A model generated the notes under the pieces. It was not told the origin of the DNA. It worked only from the letters and a program-made list of their open reading frames with translations, and did no database searches. The translations under genes and the position numbers were made by a program. Source: DASSUW01 sp963774155 (GTDB lineage Bacteria > Actinomycetota > Thermoleophilia > Solirubrobacterales > Solirubrobacteraceae). Taken from it: a stretch of DNA of 64,000 nt. Shown piece after piece: positions 55,763-63,178 of the stretch. Location: positions 434,001 to 498,000 of the forward strand of contig CAVZDW010000010.1 of assembly GCA_963774155.1 (NCBI GenBank). The letters run 5' to 3'. How positions within the stretch are numbered: the stretch's first letter is position 1; every line of letters begins with the position of its first letter.

Positions 55763-56598
55763 TGGTCCGCGTCCGGGTTCCCGCCTCCTCGGCGAACCTC
55801 GGGCCGGGCTTCGACGTGCTGGCCGCGGCGCTCGGCGTGTACATGGAGCTGGAGGTGGAGGAGACCGGCCGCTTCGGCATCCGCACCGACCTGCCGATCG
55901 CGCGTGACCGGCGGAACCTCTGCGTGCGCGGCTTCGCGACGCTGCGGCCGGTCGACGGCCTGTCCTTCACGATCAGCTCCGACATCCCGCTCTCGGGCGG
56001 GCTCGGAACCAGCGCGGCGGCGTTCGTCGCGGGGCTGGCCGCGGCCGACGCGCTGAACGGCGGCGGCGCGGACCTGCTCGCCGAGGCCGCCGCGCTGGAG
56101 GGCCACCCGGACAACGCCGCGGCGGCGCTGCTCGGCGGCTTCGTGGTCTGCGCGGGGTCGCGCGCCGAGCGGATCGACCCGCCGCCGGGGCTGGCCGCCG
56201 TGCTCGTCGTCCCGGACCGCGCCGTCCGGACCGCCAAGGCGCGAGCCGCGCTCCCGCCCGAGGTCCCGCTGGCCGACGCCGTCTTCAACGTCGCCCGCTC
56301 GAGCCTGCTCGTGCTCGGCCTGGCCCGCGGAGACCTCGACCTCGTGGCCCGCGGGCTCGGGGATCGGCTGCACCAGCCGCGCCGCGCGTCGCTGTTCCCG
56401 CGGTCGATGGAGCTCATCGAGGCCGCACCGTCGCTCGGCGCGCTCGGCGCCACCGTGTCGGGCGCCGGGCCGTCGGTGCTCGTCTGGGCGCGGGCGGAGG
56501 AGGCCGAGGGGGTCGCGGCACGGCTCGAGCCGCTGGTCGGCGGCTGGGCGAGGGTGATGGCGCTCCCGTTCGCCTCAGGCGGCGCCGAGATCTCCTGA
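55762..56598 (+). CDS. thrB: homoserine kinase
   Basis: 278 residues, GHMP kinase family. RVPASSANLGPGFDVLAAAL at the start, the ATP loop PLSGGLGTSAAA and the late GATVSGAGPSVLVWA. It phosphorylates homoserine for ThrC. The TGA stop shares its last A with the left end of repeat R5. Confidence 0.96.
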   Translation: MVRVRVPASSANLGPGFDVLAAALGVYMELEVEETGRFGIRTDLPIARDRRNLCVRGFATLRPVDGLSFTISSDIPLSGGLGTSAAAFVAGLAAADALNGGGADLLAEAAALEGHPDNAAAALLGGFVVCAGSRAERIDPPPGLAAVLVVPDRAVRTAKARAALPPEVPLADAVFNVARSSLLVLGLARGDLDLVARGLGDRLHQPRRASLFPRSMELIEAAPSLGALGATVSGAGPSVLVWARAEEAEGVAARLEPLVGGWARVMALPFASGGAEIS

Positions 56599-56762
56599 AC
56601 TGCGGCATTAAGGGAGCGGGTTCGGCCGGGGCGCGAGCTCGTGGGGCGGCTAATACACGGTATGCGTGTATGAACAACCCCGCGGGGTTCCTGATGGTCG
56701 ATATACGCCCACAAGGAACCCCACCACCGCCGACCCCTCAACCTCCCTACCCAGCCGCAGTT
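56598..56762 (+). repeat. R5: dispersed inverted-end repeat, subtype B
   Basis: 165 bp, same family and subtype as R3 (opposite orientation). It fits exactly between the thrB stop (TGA, sharing one base) and the stop of the convergent L,D-transpeptidase gene, which begins at the next base. Ends AACTGCGGCATTAAGGGAG and CCTACCCAGCCGCAGTT; core with ATACACGGTATGCGTGTAT. Confidence 0.9.
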
Positions 56763-57524
56763 TCAGGCCACGACGACGACCGGGGCGCCAAGCGGCACCC
56801 GGCGCATCAGGGCCTGGATGTCGTGCGTGTAGGCCCGCATGCAGCCCAGGGAGGCCTCGCGGCCGACGGTCTCGGGGTTCGGGGTCGCGTGGATGGCCAG
56901 GCGGTCGCCGCCCGGCCAGCCGGGCAGGAGCTTGGTCTGGTGCCCCGAGAGCGCCAGGGCGCAGCAGCCGTAGGGCGAGTCGTCCGAGCCGGTCTTCAGG
57001 AGGTCGGTCACGGCGAAGCGGCCCAGCGGCGTCTCGGTCCCCGGCCGGCCGACGGCCACGGGGAGCCGCCGCAGCACGCGCTGACCGCGCTTGAGCACCA
57101 GCTCGCGCCGCGAGCGGTCGACGCGGATCCAGACGTTGGTCGCTCCCAGCCGCGCGGCCGAGGCGCGGATCCAGCCGTGGCGGCCGTTATCCCGCTCGCT
57201 CGCGGTCACGCGCAGCCAGCCGTCGCGCCGCGCGGTCACCGACAGGACGCGGATGGAGCCGAACTCGGTCCGCCGGCCGATCCGGGCCACGACGCCCCCG
57301 CCGGGTGAGACCCGGAGCGTCGTCCGGCGGATCACGCGGGCGGTCTGGAACCGCCCCTGCGGGCGCGACGCCTTGTGGCGGTCGCGATGGTCCGGCGAAG
57401 GCTGGAAGGCGGCCGGGCGCTCCTCGGCCGCCGCCGTGGGCTCGGCGCGCGGCTGAGCCGTCTCGCCGTCACCGCAGCCGGCCGCCAGCAGGCAGACAGC
57501 GGCGATCGCGCCGCGGGTGCGCAT
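56763..57524 (-). CDS. L,D-transpeptidase lipoprotein (YkuD)
   Basis: 253 residues. Lipobox LAAGC (Cys17). An SH3-like domain (about 60-125) precedes the YkuD domain: NVWIRVDRSRRELVLKRGQ, RFAVTDLL, LAIHATPNPETVG and the catalytic SLGCMRA. It makes 3-3 cross-links in peptidoglycan or attaches proteins. Downstream of parA by 12 bp on the same strand. Confidence 0.93.
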   Translation of the reverse strand: MRTRGAIAAVCLLAAGCGDGETAQPRAEPTAAAEERPAAFQPSPDHRDRHKASRPQGRFQTARVIRRTTLRVSPGGGVVARIGRRTEFGSIRVLSVTARRDGWLRVTASERDNGRHGWIRASAARLGATNVWIRVDRSRRELVLKRGQRVLRRLPVAVGRPGTETPLGRFAVTDLLKTGSDDSPYGCCALALSGHQTKLLPGWPGGDRLAIHATPNPETVGREASLGCMRAYTHDIQALMRRVPLGAPVVVVA

Positions 57525-57536
57525 GTCCTCAGTATT

Positions 57537-58316
57537 TCAGTTCGCCAACAGGGGCTTCAAAGCCCTGCGGGCGTCGCGCAGCCCGATGCGGGAGAGGATC
57601 TCGTCCGCCAGCGCGAGGTAGTCGACACCGAGGTCGGGTCGGTGGTCGAGGATCGAGAGGCCCTGCTCGGCCGACTCGGCGTAGGCGATCGAGGAGCGGA
57701 TGACCGTCTCGAAGACCTTGTCGCCGAAGGCCTCCTTGAGCGAGGCGTACGCCTCGCGCGAGTGGACGGTCCGCATGTCGGCGATGTTCATGACCACGCC
57801 CAGCCACTCGAGGTCCGGGTTGTAGAACTCCTTCGCCTGCTCGATGACGTCGAGCGCCCCCTGGACGCCCTGCAGGGCGAAGTACTGGGCCTCGGAGGAG
57901 ATCAGCGCCCAGTCGGCGGCCACCAGGCCGTTGATGGTGAGCAGGCCGAGGGCGGGCGGGCAGTCGATGAGGATCACGTCGTGCTGCTTGCGGGCGTCCT
58001 TGAGGGCCTTCCGCAGCACCAGCTCGCGGCCCATCTTGCCGGACAGGGACCGCTCCACTTCGGCGAGGATCGGCGTGGCCGGGACGATGCCGTCGTGGAC
58101 GGCCCCCTTGACCTTCGCCTCGCCCGCCAGCACGTCGGCGATCGTGGGAGTCGCGTCAGCGGGGACGTCGAAGTAGTCCGACAGGTTGCCCTGGGGATCC
58201 AGGTCGACGGCGAGGACGTCGAGCCCGACGCGCCGCAGCACGTCGGAGAGCGTCCGCACCGTTGTGGTCTTGCCCGTGCCGCCCTTGAGCGACAAAACCG
58301 CGATCGTCTCGGCCAT
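57537..58316 (-). CDS. ParA/MinD-family ATPase (orphan)
   Basis: 259 residues from the ATG before AETIAVLSLKGGTGKTTT. The deviant Walker A KGGTGKTT, VDLDPQGNLSDYF and IDCPPALGLLTING are clear. No parB or parS-like sites lie nearby, so it is probably an orphan cargo-positioning ATPase and not the chromosomal ParA. TATCGT lies 11 nt upstream. Between the FHA protein and L,D-transpeptidase genes; the context suggests a wall or division role, but this is inference. Confidence 0.9.
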   Translation of the reverse strand: MAETIAVLSLKGGTGKTTTVRTLSDVLRRVGLDVLAVDLDPQGNLSDYFDVPADATPTIADVLAGEAKVKGAVHDGIVPATPILAEVERSLSGKMGRELVLRKALKDARKQHDVILIDCPPALGLLTINGLVAADWALISSEAQYFALQGVQGALDVIEQAKEFYNPDLEWLGVVMNIADMRTVHSREAYASLKEAFGDKVFETVIRSSIAYAESAEQGLSILDHRPDLGVDYLALADEILSRIGLRDARRALKPLLAN

Positions 58317-58348
58317 TGAAGCCGAGCACGATACCGAGAGCCGGTCGG

Positions 58349-58798
58349 CTACTCGGCGGTGACCGCGGGCTCGGCGCGGACCGGCGAGTCGACCGTCGTC
58401 GTGTCCATGAAGTGCAGCGTGTGGCGGCCCACGGAAACCTCGTCGCCGTCGATCAGCGGGCTCCACTCGACCCGCCGGCCGTTGACGTAGATCCCGTTCA
58501 GCGAGCGGTCGTCGAGCACCCGGACGCCCTCCGCCTGGTTGACCACCAGGGCGTGGCGGCGGGAGACCGTCGCGTCGTCGAACCGCAGGTCCGCGGCCAT
58601 CGAGCGGCCGATCCGCGTCCACTCGCGGGAGATCTGCATCACCACGTGGCGGCCGCTCTCCTCGTAGGCGAGGTACTTCCCGGGCACGGTCAGGCCGGCG
58701 CGGGCATCGTCGACCCAGGCGGGACGTTCCCGCCGGGGTGCTTCTCCCGCCACGGGCAGGGAGCCGGTGTTGTCGGCAGCGCCGATGTGCTCATCCAT
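58349..58798 (-). CDS. FHA domain protein
   Basis: 149 residues from ATG 58798 (GGGAG upstream); an earlier in-frame start at 58852 lacks a signal. FHA domain at about 65-140 with RIGRSMAADLRF, SRRHALV and SLNGIYVNG. The N-terminal 45 residues are polar. Third FHA protein in the window. Lies 32 bp upstream of parA on the same strand and may be co-transcribed. Confidence 0.9.
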   Translation of the reverse strand: MDEHIGAADNTGSLPVAGEAPRRERPAWVDDARAGLTVPGKYLAYEESGRHVVMQISREWTRIGRSMAADLRFDDATVSRRHALVVNQAEGVRVLDDRSLNGIYVNGRRVEWSPLIDGDEVSVGRHTLHFMDTTTVDSPVRAEPAVTAE

Positions 58799-58844
58799 GG
58801 GGACCACTCCCGATCTTAGGGACCGGGTCAATGGAGGTCTCTCG

Positions 58845-59132
58845 GTGCCCATACCGAATCCACCTCAAACCATGCTCGCGCTGACCCGCCACCGGAACCC
58901 CCTTGTGGAGATCTCGCTCCTCCGTCACAGCGTCGGAGCACTCAGCGCCCGCCGCCTCGGCTGCGTGCACTGCCATCGTACCCCGCTGGTGGGGGAGGTT
59001 GTCCACATGTACGGCGAACAGCTCGTCTGCGAGCTCTGTCGCCCGCTGCATCGCGAGTCGCCGAGCCGGGTGGAAGCGGTCCGCTCTCCGGAGCACGACC
59101 GTGCCGTGCGCGCGCGCCCACGTGCCGCCTAA
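58845..59132 (+). CDS. small zinc-ribbon protein
   Basis: 95 residues from GTG 58845, chosen because GGAGG lies 7 nt upstream; ATG 58872 (86 residues) has no signal. Two CxxC pairs (CVHCHRTP ... CELCRPLH) spaced by about 18 residues form a zinc ribbon. The ends are basic. Function unknown; DNA-, RNA- or protein-binding are all open. Confidence 0.7.
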   Translation: MPIPNPPQTMLALTRHRNPLVEISLLRHSVGALSARRLGCVHCHRTPLVGEVVHMYGEQLVCELCRPLHRESPSRVEAVRSPEHDRAVRARPRAA

Positions 59133-59172
59133 GCGCCACGTGTACTAGCGCGGGCACTATGCTTCGCGCGCC

Positions 59173-59670
59173 GTGGACCCCGTGAACGTCAACGTCACGA
59201 TCGACCGGCCGCGCGAGGAGGTCTTCGCGTACCTCCAGGACATCGCGAACCACCCGGAGTTCAGCGATCACTACCTCAAGCACTGGCGGCTGACCCGGAT
59301 CGACTCCGTCGGCACCGGCGCCGGCGCCCGCTTCAAGGTCGACGCCCCGCTCCAGCGCTTCTCCTGGGCCGACATGACGTTCGTCGTGGTCGAGCCGCCG
59401 AACCGCATCGTCGCGGTCGGCCGCGGCGGCAAGTTCAACCGCATCAAGACCACCGCGATCTGGACGCTCGACGTGTCGCCGGGCGGCGGCACGGACGTCG
59501 AGTACATGGTCGAATCGGAGCCGCCGTTCCCCACCGACCGCCTCGTCGAGACGCTCACCCGGCAGCGCGGCTGGTTCAAGCGCAAGGTCCGCAAGTCGAT
59601 GCGGCGCCTGCAGTCGATCCTCGAGGAGAACGAGGACCGCGGGGCGCGCGCGACGGTGGCCGGGGTCTAG
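59173..59670 (+). CDS. SRPBCC (polyketide cyclase/START-like) protein
   Basis: 165 residues. The start VNVNVTIDRPREEVFAYLQDIANHPEFSDHYLKHW is the usual first strand and helix pair of SRPBCC proteins, and the GWFKRKVRKSMRRLQSILEE end is the long C-terminal helix. It should bind a hydrophobic ligand; which one is unknown. GTG start with TATGCT about 9 nt upstream. Confidence 0.88.
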   Translation: MDPVNVNVTIDRPREEVFAYLQDIANHPEFSDHYLKHWRLTRIDSVGTGAGARFKVDAPLQRFSWADMTFVVVEPPNRIVAVGRGGKFNRIKTTAIWTLDVSPGGGTDVEYMVESEPPFPTDRLVETLTRQRGWFKRKVRKSMRRLQSILEENEDRGARATVAGV

Positions 59671-59683
59671 ACTGCGGCCGCCG

Positions 59684-60247
59684 ATGACGCGCCTGATCCG
59701 CATCGCTCTCGCGACCGCGCTCGTGGGCCTCGTGGCGGCCGGCTGCGGCGGGACGCACGCGACCCTCGTGGCCGAGACCGAGGGCATCTACCTCGACGTC
59801 AACGGCCTGAAGTACCAGATCGAGATGTCGCGGTACATGAACCCGGCTGACATCGAGGACCGCGAGTACCTGCGCGGGCTGCCCGAGGACGAGGCGGCCA
59901 CGACCGGCGAGCAGACCTGGTTCGGCGTGTGGATCCGCGTCCAGAACGTCTCCGAGACCGAGACGCGGCAGTCGGCCACCGAGTGGGCGATCCACGACAC
60001 CCAGGAGAACGTCTACGAGCCGGTCCCGCTCGACCCCGAGGTGAACGTGTTCGCGTTCCAGCCCGGGACCGAGCTACCGCCCATGAGCGTGCTCCCGCTG
60101 CCCAGCACCGCTGCCGGCCAGGGCCCGATCCAGGGTCTCCTGCTGCTCTTCAAGATCGAGAACGACTCCTTCCAGAACCGCCCCCTCGAGCTGAAGTTCT
60201 CCAACGGAGAAGGCACGGACGAGGGCACGTACGACCTCGACGTCTAA
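59684..60247 (+). CDS. hypothetical lipoprotein
   Basis: 187 residues. Lipobox VAAGC. The mature part has strands IYLDVNGLKYQIEMSRYMNP and WFGVWIRVQNVSETETRQSATEWAIHDTQENVYEPV, resembling Ig-like DUF4352-type domains of actinobacterial lipoproteins. TAGACT, overlapping the upstream stop, lies 10 nt before the ATG. Stop overlaps the penicillin-binding protein gene by 4 bp (CTAA). Confidence 0.8.
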   Translation: MTRLIRIALATALVGLVAAGCGGTHATLVAETEGIYLDVNGLKYQIEMSRYMNPADIEDREYLRGLPEDEAATTGEQTWFGVWIRVQNVSETETRQSATEWAIHDTQENVYEPVPLDPEVNVFAFQPGTELPPMSVLPLPSTAAGQGPIQGLLLLFKIENDSFQNRPLELKFSNGEGTDEGTYDLDV

Positions 60248-61953
60248 CCCACGGCTGCGCGGATGACCTGCGCGGCGGCCGGGGCGGCGACCTCGCCGCC
60301 GGCGCCCTGGGCGATCAGCAGCACGCAGACGGCGATCGTGGGGTTGTCGGCCGGCGCGTAGGCCGCGAACCAGGCGTCGGTGTCCGTGAGGTCCTCCTCC
60401 GGCGGCGGGCCGCCCTCCTCCTCGGGCAGCGGGTCCTCGCTCACCGTGTCCCGCAGCTCGGCCGTGCCGGTCTTCCCGGCCACCTCGACGCCGTCGATCG
60501 CCGCGCCCACGCCCGTGCCGTCGGTGACCACGCGCCGCATGGCGCGGCCGACGAAGCGGGCGACCCGCTCGCTGGCGGCCTGGGAGGACCGGGTGCGCTG
60601 GCCGCGCTGCAGGGTCGGCTCGTGCAGCCGCCCGCCCTCGCCGATGGCCCCGGCCACGAGGGCCATCTGGAGCGGCGTGGTGAGCACCTTGCCCTGGCCG
60701 ATGGCCGTCGAGCCGACCGCGAGGTCGTCCCCGATCTCGCGCGCCGCCGGGATCGTCGAGCGCCCGGCGCCCTCGAAGCCCGGGTCCTGGTTGAAGCCGA
60801 ACTTCTCGGCCGTGGCCACGAGCTTCTCGGCTCCCAGCTCGGCGCCCATCGGGGCGAAGACCGAGTTGCAGGAGTGCGCGAACGAGTTGGTCAGCGTGCC
60901 GCCGCAGGACTCGCCGTTGGCGTTCTCCAGCTCCACGCCCTCGAGCGTCGCCGCCGTCTGGACCGGGAAGTCCTCGTTGCGGCGGACGGTCCCGGCCTCC
61001 AGCGCCCCGGTGAGCGTGATGATCTTGAACACCGAGCCGGGCGGCTGGGGGGCCGAGAAGGCCACGCCGGCGAGCGCGAGCACCTCGCCGTTGCGCGGCC
61101 GCACCGCGGCGATCCCGCCGTAGCGGCCTCCGAGCGCCTCCACGGCCGCGCGCTGGATGTCCGGGTCGATCGTGGTGCGGACGCTCTTCCCCGCCTTCGC
61201 CGGCACGCTGGCCAGGATCCGGGTGCCGGCGGTGAGCTCGCCGCCGGGGGTGCCGGAGAGCTCGGCGTCGAACTCGCGCTCGAGCCCGGTCAGCCCGACC
61301 GGCGCGCCCTCCGGCACGCCGCGGGCGGCCAGCTCGGCCTCGCGCTCGGGCGGCGCGGGGCCGACGCGGCCGGCGATCTCCGAGGCCAGCGGGTCGAGCT
61401 CGGACAGCCGCTCGTCGCCCTGGGCGATCGGCGTGCCGTCGCGGGCGAGGATCGCCTCGCGCTCGGGCATCCGCGTGCTGCGCCCGAGGCGCTCCCCCGG
61501 CCGCAGGCCGGGGAAGACGAGGTGCTCCTCCCAGGCCACCGCCGGCTCGCCCTCCTCGTCCTCGCCGAGCGGCAGCGCGAGGGTGTTCTCCAGCTCGCCG
61601 AAGATCCGCGTCGTGGCGACGAAGGTCACGGTGACGGCGTCGTCCTGCGGTCCCTGCAAGCGGTTCACGCGGAGGCGCGTGAGCGTCGCGGTGTCGCGCG
61701 CCCGGCGGTAGACGCGGGCGAAGCGCTGGAGGGAGACCTCGGCCCGGGCCTCCGGCGTGAGCATCGCGTGCATGTCCGCGTAGGACTCCCGCTCCCAGGC
61801 CTCGGCGAAGCGCTCGGCCAGCCGGCGCTCGGCCGGTTCATGGGTCCCGCCCGCGATCAGGCCCCCCGCGAAGGCGCCCGCCACGAGGACGAGGAGCGGT
61901 ACGAGTCGGCGAAGCCGCCGAGACCGCGGCGTTGATGTCGCAAGGCGGGACAA
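60244..61953 (-). CDS. class B penicillin-binding protein (PbpA/MecA-like)
   Basis: 569 residues from TTG 61953; TTG 61965 overlaps the likely -10 TACTCT, which favours the later start. One membrane helix (about 15-38), an NTF2-like MecR1-type domain (40-150), a dimer/pedestal region, then the transpeptidase domain with PGSVFK (nucleophile Ser), SCNSVF and AGKTGTAEL. It cross-links peptidoglycan. It also has a Glu/Pro-rich insertion near the C-terminus (EDPLPEEEGGPPPEED). Confidence 0.93.
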   Translation of the reverse strand: MSRLATSTPRSRRLRRLVPLLVLVAGAFAGGLIAGGTHEPAERRLAERFAEAWERESYADMHAMLTPEARAEVSLQRFARVYRRARDTATLTRLRVNRLQGPQDDAVTVTFVATTRIFGELENTLALPLGEDEEGEPAVAWEEHLVFPGLRPGERLGRSTRMPEREAILARDGTPIAQGDERLSELDPLASEIAGRVGPAPPEREAELAARGVPEGAPVGLTGLEREFDAELSGTPGGELTAGTRILASVPAKAGKSVRTTIDPDIQRAAVEALGGRYGGIAAVRPRNGEVLALAGVAFSAPQPPGSVFKIITLTGALEAGTVRRNEDFPVQTAATLEGVELENANGESCGGTLTNSFAHSCNSVFAPMGAELGAEKLVATAEKFGFNQDPGFEGAGRSTIPAAREIGDDLAVGSTAIGQGKVLTTPLQMALVAGAIGEGGRLHEPTLQRGQRTRSSQAASERVARFVGRAMRRVVTDGTGVGAAIDGVEVAGKTGTAELRDTVSEDPLPEEEGGPPPEEDLTDTDAWFAAYAPADNPTIAVCVLLIAQGAGGEVAAPAAAQVIRAAVG

Positions 61954-62010
61954 CGGGCCGCTCAAGAGTAGGGGGAGGGGTGGTCCGCCAAGTAGGCTCG
62001 GGCGCCAACT

Positions 62011-63150
62011 ATGACCGGGATCGACTGGGTGATCCTCGGCGCCGTGGTGCTGCTGGCGCTGTTCGGGTGGGCGCAGGGGTTCATCGCCGGCGCTCTCGCG
62101 CTGGTCGGCTTCGCCGCCGGCGCGTGGATCGGCACCCGCGTCGCCCCGCTCGTCCTGGAGGGCGGGGACGAGTCGACCTGGGCGCCGGCCTTCGCGCTCG
62201 TCGGCGCGATCGTGGCCGGCGGCGTGCTGGCCGCGAGCTTCGAAGGCGTGGGGTCGCGATTGCGGTCACGCGTGGCCTCGCCGGCCTTCGCGGCGATCGA
62301 CGGAGCGCTCGGCGCGGTGCTGACCGCGGCCGTCGGGCTGCTCGTCGCCTGGGTGCTCGGCGCGGTCGCCCTGCAGGCGGGGCCGGACATCCGGCGCGAC
62401 GTCCAGCGCTCGGCGATCCTGCGCCAGCTCAACGCCGCGCTCCCGCCCACCGGCCCGCTGCTGAACACGCTGCGCGCGCTGGATCCGTTCCCGCAGATCG
62501 ACGGCCCGGAGGCCCGGGTCCGGGCGCCGCAGCCGGAGATCGCCCGCGATCCGCAGGTGGCCGCGGCGCGCGACAGCGTGGTGAAGATCCTCGGCTCGGC
62601 CTGCGGGGTCGGCGTCGAGGGCTCGGGCTGGGTGGCCGAGCCGGGGGTCGTCGTGACCAACGCGCACGTCGTCGCGGGGCAGGAGGACACGCGGGTGCTG
62701 CCCGGCGGCGAGGAGCCGGGCATCGCCGCCCAGGCGATCGCCTTCGACTCGCGCAACGACCTCGCCGTCCTGCGCGTCGACGGTCTCGACGCGCCAACGC
62801 TGGACATCGCCGACGACCCCGAGTCGGGCACCTCCGCGGCCATCCTCGGCTTCCCGCTCAACGGGCCGTACGACGTGCGAGCGGGGCGGCTCGGGCCCAC
62901 CCGCGAGGTGGTCAGCCAGGACGCGTACGGGCGCGGTCCGGTGCGCCGCTCGATCGTCGCGCTGCGCGGCGCGGTGCGGTCCGGCAACTCCGGCGGCCCG
63001 ATGGTGGACGGAGCCGGCAGGGTGGTCACGACGATCTTCGCGGCGACCACCAGCGGCCCCCGCGGCGGCTACGGGGTGCCCAACGCGATCGTGCGCGACG
63101 CGCTCGCGAGCGCCGCCGGTCCGGTGGACACCGGGCCTTGCGGCGGTTGA
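62011..63150 (+). CDS. marP: MarP-like membrane serine protease (CvpA-trypsin)
   Basis: 379 residues. Four N-terminal membrane helices form a CvpA-like domain (5-130), followed by a chymotrypsin-like protease (180-375) with His in VVTNAHVVAG, Asp in FDSRNDLAVL and Ser in RSGNSGGPM. Two cysteines (CGVGVE, PCGG) could form the disulfide known from mycobacterial MarP. The protease faces outward and protects against acid and oxidative stress in mycobacteria; here this is by homology. TAGGCT lies 12 nt before the ATG. Confidence 0.93.
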   Translation: MTGIDWVILGAVVLLALFGWAQGFIAGALALVGFAAGAWIGTRVAPLVLEGGDESTWAPAFALVGAIVAGGVLAASFEGVGSRLRSRVASPAFAAIDGALGAVLTAAVGLLVAWVLGAVALQAGPDIRRDVQRSAILRQLNAALPPTGPLLNTLRALDPFPQIDGPEARVRAPQPEIARDPQVAAARDSVVKILGSACGVGVEGSGWVAEPGVVVTNAHVVAGQEDTRVLPGGEEPGIAAQAIAFDSRNDLAVLRVDGLDAPTLDIADDPESGTSAAILGFPLNGPYDVRAGRLGPTREVVSQDAYGRGPVRRSIVALRGAVRSGNSGGPMVDGAGRVVTTIFAATTSGPRGGYGVPNAIVRDALASAAGPVDTGPCGG

Positions 63151-63178
63151 GCGCCTGAGCTACCCTCCGGCGAACCTC

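Noticed and set aside
57537..58316. Chromosome origin/partition region suggested by the ParA gene
   Set aside because: No parB, parS-like palindromes, dnaA boxes, rnpA or rpmH are seen; the ParA is better taken as an orphan.
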